A stretch of DNA of 64,000 bases from Brumimicrobium sp035497735 (GCA_035497735.1 DATJCX010000019.1:1-64000); one strand, 5' to 3'; positions 8,370 to 17,745 are shown, counted from the first letter of the stretch. Translations and numbers: made by a program. Notes: generated by a model not told the origin, from the sequence alone.

Positions 8370-10097
8370 ATGAAAAAAACATTATTATCACTCAGCTTTA
8401 TATTCGCTTTAGGTCTCGGCTTTAGTCAGGACTTAATTTGGAGCGAAGACTTTGAAAATGCTGCAGGAACTTGGACATTGAATCTCGAGCCAACAGGTTC
8501 AACAAACGACCCAGCCAACTCTAACTTATGGGAAATAAGCGACGCAGAAGGTGGAGTACTTCCTCCTGGTTGTGGAACAGCAAACAATGGAAACAACACA
8601 TTATTCGTTACTTGTCAAGGACAAGCTTGTGATCTTCTTGGCGCTTCAGGTGCTGCTTATTTCGCAGGAGACAACGGAATGGGCCTTGGAAATGCTACAA
8701 CAGACAAACGCGCAATATTAAACACAGGAATTTCTACCTTAGGAGCTACCAATTTAGAATTAAAATTCGATTGGATAGGTTTGGGAGAAATAGGTGCAGA
8801 TTATGCAGTAATAGAATACAGTACAGATGGTGGAACAACTTGGACAGATACATGGACACAAGTGTTAGGTGAACTTTGTGGAACTGGTCAAGGACAATGG
8901 CAAGAAACATCAATTACACTTCCAGCTATATTAAATGAGCAAGCGGATTTAAGATTTGCCTTAAGATGGAGAAACGACAACAATGCTATAGGAACAGACC
9001 CTTCGTTTGCTGTTGACAATATTCGTTTATTTGGTAATGCTACTCCAGACCCAGACCCAGTTGGACCAGTTGCTAACTTTACTCCGCAAAACACAAGTAT
9101 TTGTATAGATGACTGTATATTCTTTACAGATGCATCTACAGGAACAAATATCACCGCTTGGGATTGGACTTTTAACGGAGCTAATACAGTAAGCTCAACA
9201 GACCAAAACCCAACAAACATTTGCTACCCTACAGCAGGTACTTATGCGGTAACTTTAACCGTTACCGATGACAATGGAACAGATACACAAACTTTACAAA
9301 TAACGGTTCTAGACTGTAATAATCCAGACCCAACAGATGCTCCGGTAGCTATCTTTGTTGCTGATACCAATAAAATCTGTGCGGGTGACTGTATATCTTT
9401 CACTGATTTGTCAACAGGAGATCCAACTTTTTGGGAATGGACCTTCCAAGGAGGAAATCCTAGCGTTTCAAATAAGCAAAATCCTTCAAAAATCTGTTTT
9501 GACGAACCTGGAACATACGACATTACTTTAACAGTAGCGAATGCTTATGGAACGGACCAAATTATTTCAACAATTGAAGTCTTAGAGCTTCCTGAAATTA
9601 TCGGAACAGGAGATACACTGATAGAAATGACAGGAACGGCTGTTCTTACAGCTGAACCAGTTGATAATGGTTTTATTTTCTGGGCACCAGAAGACGAAAT
9701 TACTTGTGATGGATGTGTAACCGTTAGCGTTTCTCCTTTAGTAACAACGGAATACTACCCTTCTATCATCGGTGTAAACGGATGTATAGGACGTGATACA
9801 ATTACGGTATCTGTTATCTTTGACGATGTTATTGATGTACCTTCAGCATTCTCTCCAAACGGAGACGGAATGAATGACGTACTTCGCGTATTAGGACCTG
9901 GAATTACTGAATTAGACTTTAGAATCTACAACAGATACGGTCAACTAGTATTCCAAACAGACGACCAAACAGAAGGATGGGATGGAACTTTTGAGGGCGA
10001 GCCTGTAAATCAAGGAGTTTTTGTTTATACAATAACCTACCAACTAGTCGATCAATCATCAGGAAAAAAATCTGGTAACGTAACACTTATAAAATAA
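8370..10097 (+). CDS. Secreted PKD-domain protein with gliding-motility (CHU) C-terminal domain
   Basis: 575 residues. A Sec signal peptide occupies about 1-20 (ends GFSQ). Residues ~21-220 look like a beta-rich jelly-roll lectin-like domain (FENAAGTWTLN near the start, FAVDNIRLFG at the end). Two PKD repeats follow (about 230-315 and 325-405), each with a W-D/E-W-T-F core. The C-terminal ~90 residues form the gliding-motility-associated domain (SAFSPNGDGMNDVLRV, then YNRYGQLVFQ and GWDGTF), a type B sorting signal for the type IX secretion system. The product should be exported to the cell surface. Six bases separate its stop from the PorP/SprF start, a common pairing for T9SS cargo and its outer-membrane partner. 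The ligand is unknown. Confidence 0.92.
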   Translation: MKKTLLSLSFIFALGLGFSQDLIWSEDFENAAGTWTLNLEPTGSTNDPANSNLWEISDAEGGVLPPGCGTANNGNNTLFVTCQGQACDLLGASGAAYFAGDNGMGLGNATTDKRAILNTGISTLGATNLELKFDWIGLGEIGADYAVIEYSTDGGTTWTDTWTQVLGELCGTGQGQWQETSITLPAILNEQADLRFALRWRNDNNAIGTDPSFAVDNIRLFGNATPDPDPVGPVANFTPQNTSICIDDCIFFTDASTGTNITAWDWTFNGANTVSSTDQNPTNICYPTAGTYAVTLTVTDDNGTDTQTLQITVLDCNNPDPTDAPVAIFVADTNKICAGDCISFTDLSTGDPTFWEWTFQGGNPSVSNKQNPSKICFDEPGTYDITLTVANAYGTDQIISTIEVLELPEIIGTGDTLIEMTGTAVLTAEPVDNGFIFWAPEDEITCDGCVTVSVSPLVTTEYYPSIIGVNGCIGRDTITVSVIFDDVIDVPSAFSPNGDGMNDVLRVLGPGITELDFRIYNRYGQLVFQTDDQTEGWDGTFEGEPVNQGVFVYTITYQLVDQSSGKKSGNVTLIK

Positions 10098-10103
10098 TTG
10101 AAA

Positions 10104-11108
10104 ATGAGAAATTTTATAATATTCATATTCGTTTTAACAAGTTTAAGCATAGCAGCTCAACAAGAGTCAAACTTCGCTATGCCTTATCTTAACAACATGC
10201 AGCACAACCCTGCTGCTGTAGGTACAAATAATTTTGACTTAAGAGCATTTGCTAACTTTAGATATCAATACTTTACGGTTACCAAAAAACCTTATAGAAC
10301 GATTTCCGCTGCGGTAGAAGCGAAAATCCTAAAGTCTAAAACCAATAAACACTATATGGGAATTGGTTTGGATTTCCTTAACGACGGAAGTGGTGACGGT
10401 AAGTACAACGTTAACCAAATCATGGTTCCTATTGCATACCATTTATTTTTCGACAACAACAATTCGTTGGCATTGGGAGTTTCCGCGGGAATGTACCAGC
10501 GTTCTTTGAATCCTGAAGCCTTCACTTGGGAAAGTCAATGGACAGGAATTGGGTTCAACGATGGAATTCCAGGAGAATTGATGGGTGGAAGTAGAAATGC
10601 CTTCAATTTTGATTTAGGTGCTGGTTTGTTTTACAAACACCAAACGTCGATTACCAACAAAGTATACGTAGGACTTTCTGCTGGGCACCTTTTGGCACAA
10701 GAAATCGGTTTTAATGTAGGTGATAAACTAGAACGAAGATACACCGCACAGTTTGGAATGAGCCACCGTTTTGATTTAACAAACTTCGGTATTTCTCCAA
10801 ATATCTATGCGATGCTTCAAGGCAATAACATGAATATCATCTTCGGGTCTAACTTTGAGTTCTACCTACAAGATCGTTCACAAAGAACGCTTTTCGTGAA
10901 TCCTAAATACATTTCTGTTGGAATCTACCACAGATATTTAGAAGGAATCATCGTTAACTTCCAGTTTGTATATGAAGGACTTGGGATTGGATTTGCTTAT
11001 GATTCAAACATCAACAAACTAAGAACACATTCTAAAACACTTGGAGGTCTTGAAATAGCACTTTCGTATGATTTAATCATCAATAAAAAAGAGAAATATA
11101 TTTACTAA
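10104..11108 (+). CDS. PorP/SprF family type IX secretion outer-membrane protein
   Basis: About 334 residues from the ATG at 10104; a TTG two codons upstream is a less likely start. A signal peptide is followed by the hallmark NNMQHNPAAVGTNN block at about 28-42, which defines PorP/SprF proteins. The rest has the alternating pattern of an outer-membrane beta-barrel. Such proteins help secrete or anchor T9SS cargo with gliding-type C-terminal domains, and the gene immediately upstream encodes exactly such a cargo. The two genes are almost certainly one operon and a functional pair. Confidence 0.93.
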   Translation: MRNFIIFIFVLTSLSIAAQQESNFAMPYLNNMQHNPAAVGTNNFDLRAFANFRYQYFTVTKKPYRTISAAVEAKILKSKTNKHYMGIGLDFLNDGSGDGKYNVNQIMVPIAYHLFFDNNNSLALGVSAGMYQRSLNPEAFTWESQWTGIGFNDGIPGELMGGSRNAFNFDLGAGLFYKHQTSITNKVYVGLSAGHLLAQEIGFNVGDKLERRYTAQFGMSHRFDLTNFGISPNIYAMLQGNNMNIIFGSNFEFYLQDRSQRTLFVNPKYISVGIYHRYLEGIIVNFQFVYEGLGIGFAYDSNINKLRTHSKTLGGLEIALSYDLIINKKEKYIY

Positions 11109-11116
11109 AATAGAAT

Positions 11117-11710
11117 TTGAATTATTTAGGACATTTATATCTATCTGGGAATAATCCTCAATTAATGCTTGCCAATCTCTTTGGAGACTTTGTAAAAGGC
11201 AGGGATTATTCCCATTTACCGCTATTCATTAAAGAAGGCGTTTCGCTACATAGAAGTATAGATGATTTTACAGATACCCATCCTATCGTAACGGAATTAC
11301 GACTGGAGTTGTACCAAGAACTGCCAAAGATTGCTGGAATTGCTATCGATTTGTATTTCGACCATTTGCTGGCAGACAACTGGCATCATTTCCATCCTAA
11401 ACCTTTACACGAATACGTTGATGATTTCTTTAATGCAGCAACGCTTGAAATCGCCAATGTTTACGAGAAGGAAGGCTTTAAATTCCCAGACAGGTTCATC
11501 CATCTAATTACGATTATGAATGAGCAAAACTGGATTAAACGCTATAAAAACATGGAAGGTCTAACCATGGCGTCTACAGGTTTGTCCAAAAGAATTTCCT
11601 TTCCGAACAACTTAGGCGAAGCGTCAGAAGTTTTCTTGCAATATCAAAATGATATTAAAAGCACTTTTGAGCTTTTTATGAATGATGCACAAATTAGATT
11701 CAATATATAA
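11117..11710 (+). CDS. acpH: Acyl carrier protein phosphodiesterase (AcpH family)
   Basis: 197 residues starting at a TTG codon: the translation begins MNYLGHLYLSG, matching the conserved M-N-Y-L-x-H-L-x-L-S start of the family, so the TTG is trusted. Further family blocks are LANLFGDFVKG (about 19-29) and LHRSIDDFTD (about 44-53), whose His and Asp residues are the expected metal ligands, and AIDLYFDHLLADNW. AcpH removes the 4'-phosphopantetheine arm from acyl carrier protein. It lies 8 bp after the PorP/SprF gene and may be read through from it, without obvious functional connection. A short hairpin terminator follows at 11827. Confidence 0.9.
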   Translation: MNYLGHLYLSGNNPQLMLANLFGDFVKGRDYSHLPLFIKEGVSLHRSIDDFTDTHPIVTELRLELYQELPKIAGIAIDLYFDHLLADNWHHFHPKPLHEYVDDFFNAATLEIANVYEKEGFKFPDRFIHLITIMNEQNWIKRYKNMEGLTMASTGLSKRISFPNNLGEASEVFLQYQNDIKSTFELFMNDAQIRFNI

Positions 11711-11826
11711 TACTGCTTTTATACTTATGAAGAAGATCCATAGAATGTCTTTAAAAGCATTCAATAGCAAGACTTCTTACAATTTACACACGATAACATG
11801 TTGATTACTTTAACCTTTCTAATTAG

Positions 11827-11843
11827 AAAACCTCGCGGTTTTT
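11827..11843 (+). terminator. Small hairpin terminator after acpH
   Basis: AAAACC-TCGC-GGTTTT forms a six-pair stem with a tetraloop and is followed by a further T. It is short, but correctly placed after acpH and before the next gene. Confidence 0.5.
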
Positions 11844-11870
11844 ATCTACTTTAGACTTAAAATTATTAGT

Positions 11871-13322
11871 TTGCCTATTAAATTCAAGACAAATATCATC
11901 TCTTTGGGACTAATTCTAGTTTTAGTCTTTATCGTTGGATGTAAGGATCATTCCGCCAAAGGTAAGACAGTAGTAGAGACATCCACTTCAGCTGATAAGC
12001 GGGACCTTGGCGAAATTTTAAAGTCGAACAAGCTGACTGTTATTGCTGAAAATAGTGCGCTCAGTTACTTCATTTACAAAGGCCAAAAAATGGGCTTAGA
12101 ATATGAAATATTGAATGCTTTTGCAAAAGAGATAGGTGTTAAACTAGAAGTTAAAATCATCGACAATCTCGACGACATTGTCGGCCAACTGAATCAATTA
12201 GAAGGAGATATTATTGCTTGCAACTACACTGTTACAAAGAAAAGAAGAAAGAAAGTTGACTTCACTATTCCCTATTTATCCAGCTCACAAGTTCTTATTC
12301 AACGAAAACCAGAGAATTGGCAAACATTAAAAGCTGCTGAACTTGAAAAGGAGTTAATTAGAAGTCCAGAACAACTTTCTCGAAAATCTGTTCATGTTTG
12401 GAAAGAATCTAGCTATTACGACAGATTGGTCAATCTCCAAGGAGAATTAGGAGATACGATTGTTATCCTTCCCTTAGGAGGAAATGTCATTCCAGAGAAA
12501 GCAATTGAAATGGTTTCAAAAGGATTTATCGATTACACTATTCTTGATGAGAATGCAGCTAAAATAAACAAGCGATTTTATCCAAACATCGATGCTGAAC
12601 TAGCGATAAGTATCAAACAAAAAATCGCATTTGCTGTTAGAAAAAAGAGTCCACTACTTAGAAAAAAGCTAGATGAATGGCTGGAAGAATACATGGAATC
12701 CAGAGCTTACAAGTATATCATTCACAAGTATTTAAACTTAACTGATTATGCTGCTAAGTCAAAAAGTGAATTCTCTTCTATCAAAGGTAAAAGCATCTCC
12801 CCTTTTGACAATACGATTAAAACAATTGCCAATAAGCACAATTGGGACTGGAGATTAATTGCAGCGGTGATTTACCAAGAATCTAAATTTATCGACAATC
12901 TTGAATCATGGGCTGGAGCTTACGGCTTAATGCAGTTTATGCCGAGTGTAGGACCTGTTTACGGCGTTTATCCCGACTCTCCTATCGATGTTCAAATAGA
13001 TGGAGGTGTTCGAAAAATCAATAGAAACTTTAATGATTGGAAAAAAGTAAAAGATTCCGTTCAAAGATTGAAATTTACTTTAGCAACCTACAATGCTGGA
13101 CTTGGCCATATCTACGATGCACAACGTTTAGCAGAAAAGTATGGTAAAGACCCATTGATTTGGGATGACAACGTAGAAATCTATATTAGAAAACTATCCG
13201 ACCCTGAATACTACAGGTCTCCTGAAGCTAGAAACGGCTTTATGCATGGTGAACAAACTTACAACTACGTAAGAGAAACTATGGCTCGATTCAACGAATA
13301 CAAAAGCGCCTTCCCAAAATAA
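11871..13322 (+). CDS. mltF: MltF-like lipoprotein: solute-binding domain plus lytic transglycosylase
   Basis: 483 residues from a TTG start. A lipoprotein signal (LVLVFIVGC, Cys about residue 24) is followed by a type 3 solute-binding domain (about 45-290, with GLEYEILNAFAKEIGV and DIIACNYTVTKKRRKKVDFT). A C-terminal SLT transglycosylase domain starts near 310 and has the catalytic Glu in AVIYQESKF and the block GAYGLMQFMPS. This two-domain layout is that of E. coli MltF, which cleaves peptidoglycan at the outer membrane and is allosterically controlled by its binding domain. A single-gene unit between acpH and the polymerase pair. Confidence 0.92.
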   Translation: MPIKFKTNIISLGLILVLVFIVGCKDHSAKGKTVVETSTSADKRDLGEILKSNKLTVIAENSALSYFIYKGQKMGLEYEILNAFAKEIGVKLEVKIIDNLDDIVGQLNQLEGDIIACNYTVTKKRRKKVDFTIPYLSSSQVLIQRKPENWQTLKAAELEKELIRSPEQLSRKSVHVWKESSYYDRLVNLQGELGDTIVILPLGGNVIPEKAIEMVSKGFIDYTILDENAAKINKRFYPNIDAELAISIKQKIAFAVRKKSPLLRKKLDEWLEEYMESRAYKYIIHKYLNLTDYAAKSKSEFSSIKGKSISPFDNTIKTIANKHNWDWRLIAAVIYQESKFIDNLESWAGAYGLMQFMPSVGPVYGVYPDSPIDVQIDGGVRKINRNFNDWKKVKDSVQRLKFTLATYNAGLGHIYDAQRLAEKYGKDPLIWDDNVEIYIRKLSDPEYYRSPEARNGFMHGEQTYNYVRETMARFNEYKSAFPK

Positions 13323-13395
13323 AAACTATTACAAGCAGCAAACTTCTGACAGTCAGTTCTTTTTATTTTTAACTGATTATATTTTAATCTTTTTA

Positions 13396-13425
13396 TTGAT
13401 TATTTAATAATCATCCCTATTTTTG
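13396..13425 (+). promoter_or_regulatory. Promoter of dinB-dnaE with embedded 17-bp palindrome
   Basis: TTG at 13396-13398 is followed after exactly 19 bp by TATTTTTG at 13418-13425, a full Bacteroidota promoter. The perfect palindrome TGATTATT-T-AATAATCA (13397-13413) lies between the two elements, where a bound repressor would block RNA polymerase. A further half-site TGATTAT occurs at 13374-13380. The predicted start is about 13430, giving a leader of about 100 nt. Confidence 0.6.
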
Positions 13426-13495
13426 TATTTCTAAACCAATGTGCTCATTCTGTTTTTAATCAAGGTTAAATTATACAGCAAAGCACAACGATATG

Positions 13496-13524
13496 CAGTT
13501 TTTAATATTCATTTTAAAAAACTG
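13496..13524 (+). promoter_or_regulatory. Leader hairpin just upstream of dinB start codon
   Basis: CAGTTTTTAA (13496-13505) can pair with TTAAAAAACTG (13514-13524), giving about ten pairs with one bulged A and an 8-nt loop. The stem ends five bases before the ATG at 13530 and would occlude the ribosome-binding region. Confidence 0.45.
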
Positions 13525-13529
13525 TCAAA

Positions 13530-14663
13530 ATGCAAAAACGTACAATTGTCCATATGGATATGGACTCCTTTTTCGTCTCTTGTGAACGGCTTATCGACAG
13601 TCGTTTAGAAGGAAAGCCCATCATTGTTGGCGGGAAATCTGGTAGAAGTGTAGTTTCTTCTTGCAGTTATGAAGCTAGAAAGTTTGGCGTTCATTCTGCC
13701 ATGCCTATGAAAGTAGCTCTCATGCACTGTCCTCAAGCGATAGTTGTGGAAGGAAACTATGAAACTTACTCCAAATATTCTCAGATGATAACAGAAATTA
13801 TTCATGAGTCGGCTCCTATTTATGAGAAAAGTTCCATCGATGAGTTCTACTTAGACTTTACAGGTATGGAACAGTTTTTTGGTACACAGAAATATGCAAA
13901 AGAATTGAGAGAAAAAATCATTCGAGAAACAGGATTGCCTATTTCCTTTGGTTTATCTGAAAACAAAACGGTTTCCAAAATCGCTACAGGGGAAGCAAAG
14001 CCAAATAATTCAATGAACATCGACTACGGACGAGAACGTGTGTTTTTATCTCCTCTTTCCATTCGGAAAATTCCTTATGTAGGCGAAAAAACATACCAAA
14101 CCTTCACTGATTTGGGCATAAAGAAAATTCATACTTTACAAGAAATGCCAGTAGAACTATTGGAACAAATCTTCGGGAAGAATGGACGAACTATCTGGGA
14201 AAAAGCCAATGGGATCGACCTCTCCCCTGTTGTTCAATTCAACGAGAAGAAGTCCATTTCTGCTGAACATACCTTTGAAGTTGATTCCATAGACATCAAC
14301 CTTATTTTGGCTTACTTGAGTACAATGACGCAAAAGCTAATCTATCAATTGCGAGAAAGTCAAAAAGTAACAGCCAATATTTCTGTAAAAATCAGATATG
14401 CAGACTTTCAAACACAGACAATGCAAAGGAAAATACATTACACAGCTTCCGACCACGTGATTTTACCGCTCGTTATGGAACTTTTCAAGCAATTGTACCA
14501 GCGAAGGGTACGCATAAGACTGATAGGCGTAAAACTGAGTCACCTCGTACAGGGTGGTTTCCAATTTAGTTTATTCGAAGACGATGGAAAACATGCTGAA
14601 ATATACAAGGCAATGGATAGAATTAGAGGGAAATACGGATCAGGAAGCATACGTTTTAGTTAA
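13530..14663 (+). CDS. dinB: Y-family DNA polymerase (DNA polymerase IV / DinB)
   Basis: 377 residues. The N-terminus has the metal-binding block HMDMDSFFVSCE (about 8-19), the steric-gate region, and the second catalytic block SSIDEFYLDFTG near residue 100. Palm, fingers and thumb domains are followed by a little-finger domain. It should perform low-fidelity synthesis past DNA lesions. The ATG lies beyond a strong promoter-operator. dnaE starts 21 bp after its stop, so both are translated from one message. The sequence reads as DinB rather than the catalytically inactive ImuB, since the acidic residues are intact. There is no lexA, umuD or imuA next to it. Confidence 0.93.
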   Translation: MQKRTIVHMDMDSFFVSCERLIDSRLEGKPIIVGGKSGRSVVSSCSYEARKFGVHSAMPMKVALMHCPQAIVVEGNYETYSKYSQMITEIIHESAPIYEKSSIDEFYLDFTGMEQFFGTQKYAKELREKIIRETGLPISFGLSENKTVSKIATGEAKPNNSMNIDYGRERVFLSPLSIRKIPYVGEKTYQTFTDLGIKKIHTLQEMPVELLEQIFGKNGRTIWEKANGIDLSPVVQFNEKKSISAEHTFEVDSIDINLILAYLSTMTQKLIYQLRESQKVTANISVKIRYADFQTQTMQRKIHYTASDHVILPLVMELFKQLYQRRVRIRLIGVKLSHLVQGGFQFSLFEDDGKHAEIYKAMDRIRGKYGSGSIRFS

Positions 14664-14684
14664 ACGTAAAAACAAGGAAAAAAC

Positions 14685-17627
14685 ATGTTTATACACACCA
14701 AATACAGCATCAATTACGGCATGAAGTCGCCCGAGGAAATTATCGATTGGGCGATCAATGCTGAGCTTCCCTTCCTTGTGGTTGCCGACATTAATTCTAC
14801 CACCGCCTTAATCAGTAGTTTAAAATATGCCCAAGAGAAAAAGGTAAATGTTATTATCGGCGTGGATATTCGAAACACTATTCAGCCTTGTTACCATATC
14901 ATCGCCGAAAATAACAGAGGTTTTCATGAAATAAATGAGTTTTTAACGCCCTTTCTACACAGTGGAGAAGCTTTTCCAGACCGAGCACCGTATTTTGCAA
15001 ATTGTAAAGTTGTTTATCCATTAAGCAATAAACAAAGCGACTTACTAAGTCATGAACTAATTGGCATTCAGCCTCATGAGGTAAATAAAATTGCATTTCT
15101 AAGAGGAATTCCCAAAGAGAAACTCCTTGCCTTTCCTGTAATGACCTTTCAAACTAAAAGAGAATACAACAGTCATAGACTTTTACGTGCCATTCATTTA
15201 AACATCTTACTTTCTCAACTAAAAGAAGAAGAGCAAGCACCACAAACAGAAGTTTTCAGAACGTTTAGCCAACTAAAATCAGCATACGAAACCGCTCCTT
15301 TCTTGTTAGATAGGCTACAGACTATTTTAGCGAGCTGTCACATTCATTTTAGCTTCGGAGATCAAGTAGAACCTAAGAACTTAAGCACCTATACAGGCAG
15401 TGTGAAGGAAGACAGGGCACTCGTAGAAAGTCTTTGCGAAAAAGGGAAAGCAATTCGATTTCTCCATGTCAATTTCGAGGTTCCCTCTCCAGAATCGCTT
15501 AAAGTAACACAGCGAATAAACCACGAAATCAATACGATAGAACAAAAAGGCTACCTTTCGTATTTTTTAATCACCTGGGACATTATCCATTTCGCCAAGT
15601 CCAAAGGTTACTTTCACGTTGGTCGAGGAAGTGGCGCCAATAGCGTCGTTGCTTATTTACTAGGGATAACAGATGTTGATCCGCTGGATTTGGACCTTTA
15701 TTTCGAACGTTTCATCAATCTTCACAGAAAGAATCCACCTGATTTTGACATTGATTTTTCATGGACAGAAAGAGATGATGTTTTACAATATATTTTTCGC
15801 CGTTTCCCCAACACTGCTTTGATTTGCACTTATAACACCTATCAATACAGGAGTTGTATCAGAGAATTAGGAAAGGTTTTGGGCGTTCCAAAAGGAGAGA
15901 TAGACAAGTTGACCCGCATGAAAGGAATTAGCGAAGAATTAGATGAAGTTAGTCGCTTAGTTTTAAAGTACAGTCAATACATTGCTGGACTTCCCTCCCA
16001 TTTGAGTATTCACGCTGGCGGTGTTATCATCAGTGAGAAACCGATTACTTGGTACAGTCCAACTTTTCTACCTCCTAAGGGCTTTCCGACGGTTCAGTTC
16101 GCCATGTTTGAAGCGGAAGACATTGGTTTTTATAAGTTCGATATCTTGAGTCAGCGCGGATTGGGAAAAATCAAAGATTGCCTCAATGTTATTGCCTACA
16201 ATCAACCCAACGCAGAGGTTCATGACATTCATGATATAGAACATTTCAAAAAAGACCTAAAGATTCAAAATTTACTGCAAACTGGCGAGGCAATGGGCTG
16301 TTTTTACGTGGAATCGCCCGCGATGCGTATGTTGATGAAAAAATTAAAGACAAAGACTTATTTAGACTTAGTTGCAGCGAGTTCCATCATTCGTCCTGGC
16401 GTTGCTAGTTCAGGAATGATGCATGAATACATTCTACGCCACAAAGTACCTGAAAAGCGCAAAGAAGCCAACCCATTACTGCTTGAGTTAATGCCAGAAA
16501 CCTACGGAATCATGGTTTACCAAGAAGATGTGATCAAAGTAGCGCATCATTTCGCTGGTTTAAGTCTCGATGAAGCTGATATTCTCCGCAGAGGAATGTC
16601 GGGAAAGTACCGTTCTCTCAACGGACTGACGAGTGTTGAAGCAAAATTCTTCGACAACTGTAGAGAAAAAGGTCATGATGAAACGCTTATACAATCCATT
16701 TGGCATCAAATTAAAAGTTTTGCTGGTTACGCTTTCTCTAAAGGACATTCGGCTTCCTATGCGGTAGAAAGTTTTCAGAGTCTGTACTTAAAAGCCTATT
16801 TTCCACTGGAATATATGGTGGCAACGATCAATAACTTTGGCGGATATTACGAGACAGAATTTTACATCAATGAAGCTAGAAGGTTAGGTGCAACAATAGA
16901 AGCACCGTGTATTATTAATAGTCACTGGCAAACAATTATCAAAGGAAAGTCGATTTACTTAGGCTTTCAGCATGTACTAGGACTCGATTACAAAGAAACA
17001 AAGCGAATTTTAGACTATAGAAATGAAAATAAAGGTATTTCTTCATTTCAGGAAGTTTTAAAAAAACTATATCCAACTTTAGAAAACTTGCTTTCACTTA
17101 TCAAGGTAGAAGCTTTTAGAAACTTGGAAGCCAACAAGTTAAACTTAAAATGGGAAGCACATCTTTTTTATAAGAAAGCTAGTAAAACGAAGCAACAGCA
17201 TGCACTTTTTGAAATTGAATCAAAAGAATATGAGTTGCCAGAATTTGAAGAAACAATCACAGAATTGGCAAACGAAGAGCTAGAATTATTGGGTTTTAGT
17301 TTACGCAATCCATTCAGCTTACTGCAGCAACCTATCTTAGAAGACAAACTAATTCCCATTCACGACTTGCATAAATACGAAAAGCAATTTGTTACGCTCT
17401 ACGGCTATTTGGTTAGTGTTAAATATGTAAGAACCAAGAACGGCAAGCGGATGAATTTTGGTACTTTTCAAGATTATTGGGGAGAAATTTTTGACACGGT
17501 ACATTTTCCACAAAGCATTCAGCAATTTCCTTTTTATGGAAGAGGCGTATATCAACTTTTCGGGAAAGTCGTCAATGACTTTGACTATTACAGCTTGGAA
17601 GTTATAAGAATGGAGATTTTAATTTAA
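14685..17627 (+). CDS. dnaE: DNA polymerase III alpha subunit, compact error-prone (DnaE2/ImuC-like)
   Basis: 980 residues, shorter than a replicative DnaE (about 1150-1200). An N-terminal PHP domain is present but looks decayed: the usual T-D-H motif reads A-D-I-N near residue 37. The polymerase core has GRGSGANSVVAYLLGI at about 313-328 and the catalytic pair in PPDFDIDFSW at about 353-362. The C-terminal OB fold is present (VTLYGYLVSVKYVRTKNGKR, about 905-925). Pairing with a Y-family polymerase and the small size point to a translesion DnaE rather than the main replicase. This is inference: the genome's other dnaE is not in the window. Confidence 0.9.
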   Translation: MFIHTKYSINYGMKSPEEIIDWAINAELPFLVVADINSTTALISSLKYAQEKKVNVIIGVDIRNTIQPCYHIIAENNRGFHEINEFLTPFLHSGEAFPDRAPYFANCKVVYPLSNKQSDLLSHELIGIQPHEVNKIAFLRGIPKEKLLAFPVMTFQTKREYNSHRLLRAIHLNILLSQLKEEEQAPQTEVFRTFSQLKSAYETAPFLLDRLQTILASCHIHFSFGDQVEPKNLSTYTGSVKEDRALVESLCEKGKAIRFLHVNFEVPSPESLKVTQRINHEINTIEQKGYLSYFLITWDIIHFAKSKGYFHVGRGSGANSVVAYLLGITDVDPLDLDLYFERFINLHRKNPPDFDIDFSWTERDDVLQYIFRRFPNTALICTYNTYQYRSCIRELGKVLGVPKGEIDKLTRMKGISEELDEVSRLVLKYSQYIAGLPSHLSIHAGGVIISEKPITWYSPTFLPPKGFPTVQFAMFEAEDIGFYKFDILSQRGLGKIKDCLNVIAYNQPNAEVHDIHDIEHFKKDLKIQNLLQTGEAMGCFYVESPAMRMLMKKLKTKTYLDLVAASSIIRPGVASSGMMHEYILRHKVPEKRKEANPLLLELMPETYGIMVYQEDVIKVAHHFAGLSLDEADILRRGMSGKYRSLNGLTSVEAKFFDNCREKGHDETLIQSIWHQIKSFAGYAFSKGHSASYAVESFQSLYLKAYFPLEYMVATINNFGGYYETEFYINEARRLGATIEAPCIINSHWQTIIKGKSIYLGFQHVLGLDYKETKRILDYRNENKGISSFQEVLKKLYPTLENLLSLIKVEAFRNLEANKLNLKWEAHLFYKKASKTKQQHALFEIESKEYELPEFEETITELANEELELLGFSLRNPFSLLQQPILEDKLIPIHDLHKYEKQFVTLYGYLVSVKYVRTKNGKRMNFGTFQDYWGEIFDTVHFPQSIQQFPFYGRGVYQLFGKVVNDFDYYSLEVIRMEILI

Positions 17628-17682
17628 AAATTAGGATCTAGCAAAGTGCAATAAGGAAAAAAAATCCCCTAGTGGCAATTGT

Positions 17683-17745
17683 TGGAATCAATATTCCATC
17701 CTTCTCATCTTCGTCTAAGGGAGTTTGTCTATTGGAATATTCCAA
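17683..17745. repeat. Two TTGGAAT/ATTCCAA inverted repeats
   Basis: TGGAAT-CAAT-ATTCCA spans 17683-17698 and the perfect 14-bp palindrome TTGGAATATTCCAA spans 17732-17745. Both use the same half-site and lie 49 bp apart in the gap after dnaE. They could be operators or a folded RNA; no gene start is nearby on the plus strand. Confidence 0.5.

Noticed and set aside
8888..9523. Two long open frames on the minus strand inside the secreted PKD protein gene
   Set aside because: They are antisense shadows of a gene with clear domains and signal peptide; they contain no conserved motif of their own.
13346..13356. CTGAC-A-GTCAG as a terminator of the transglycosylase gene
   Set aside because: A one-base loop cannot form a hairpin. 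As a symmetric site it could be an operator, but nothing supports this yet.
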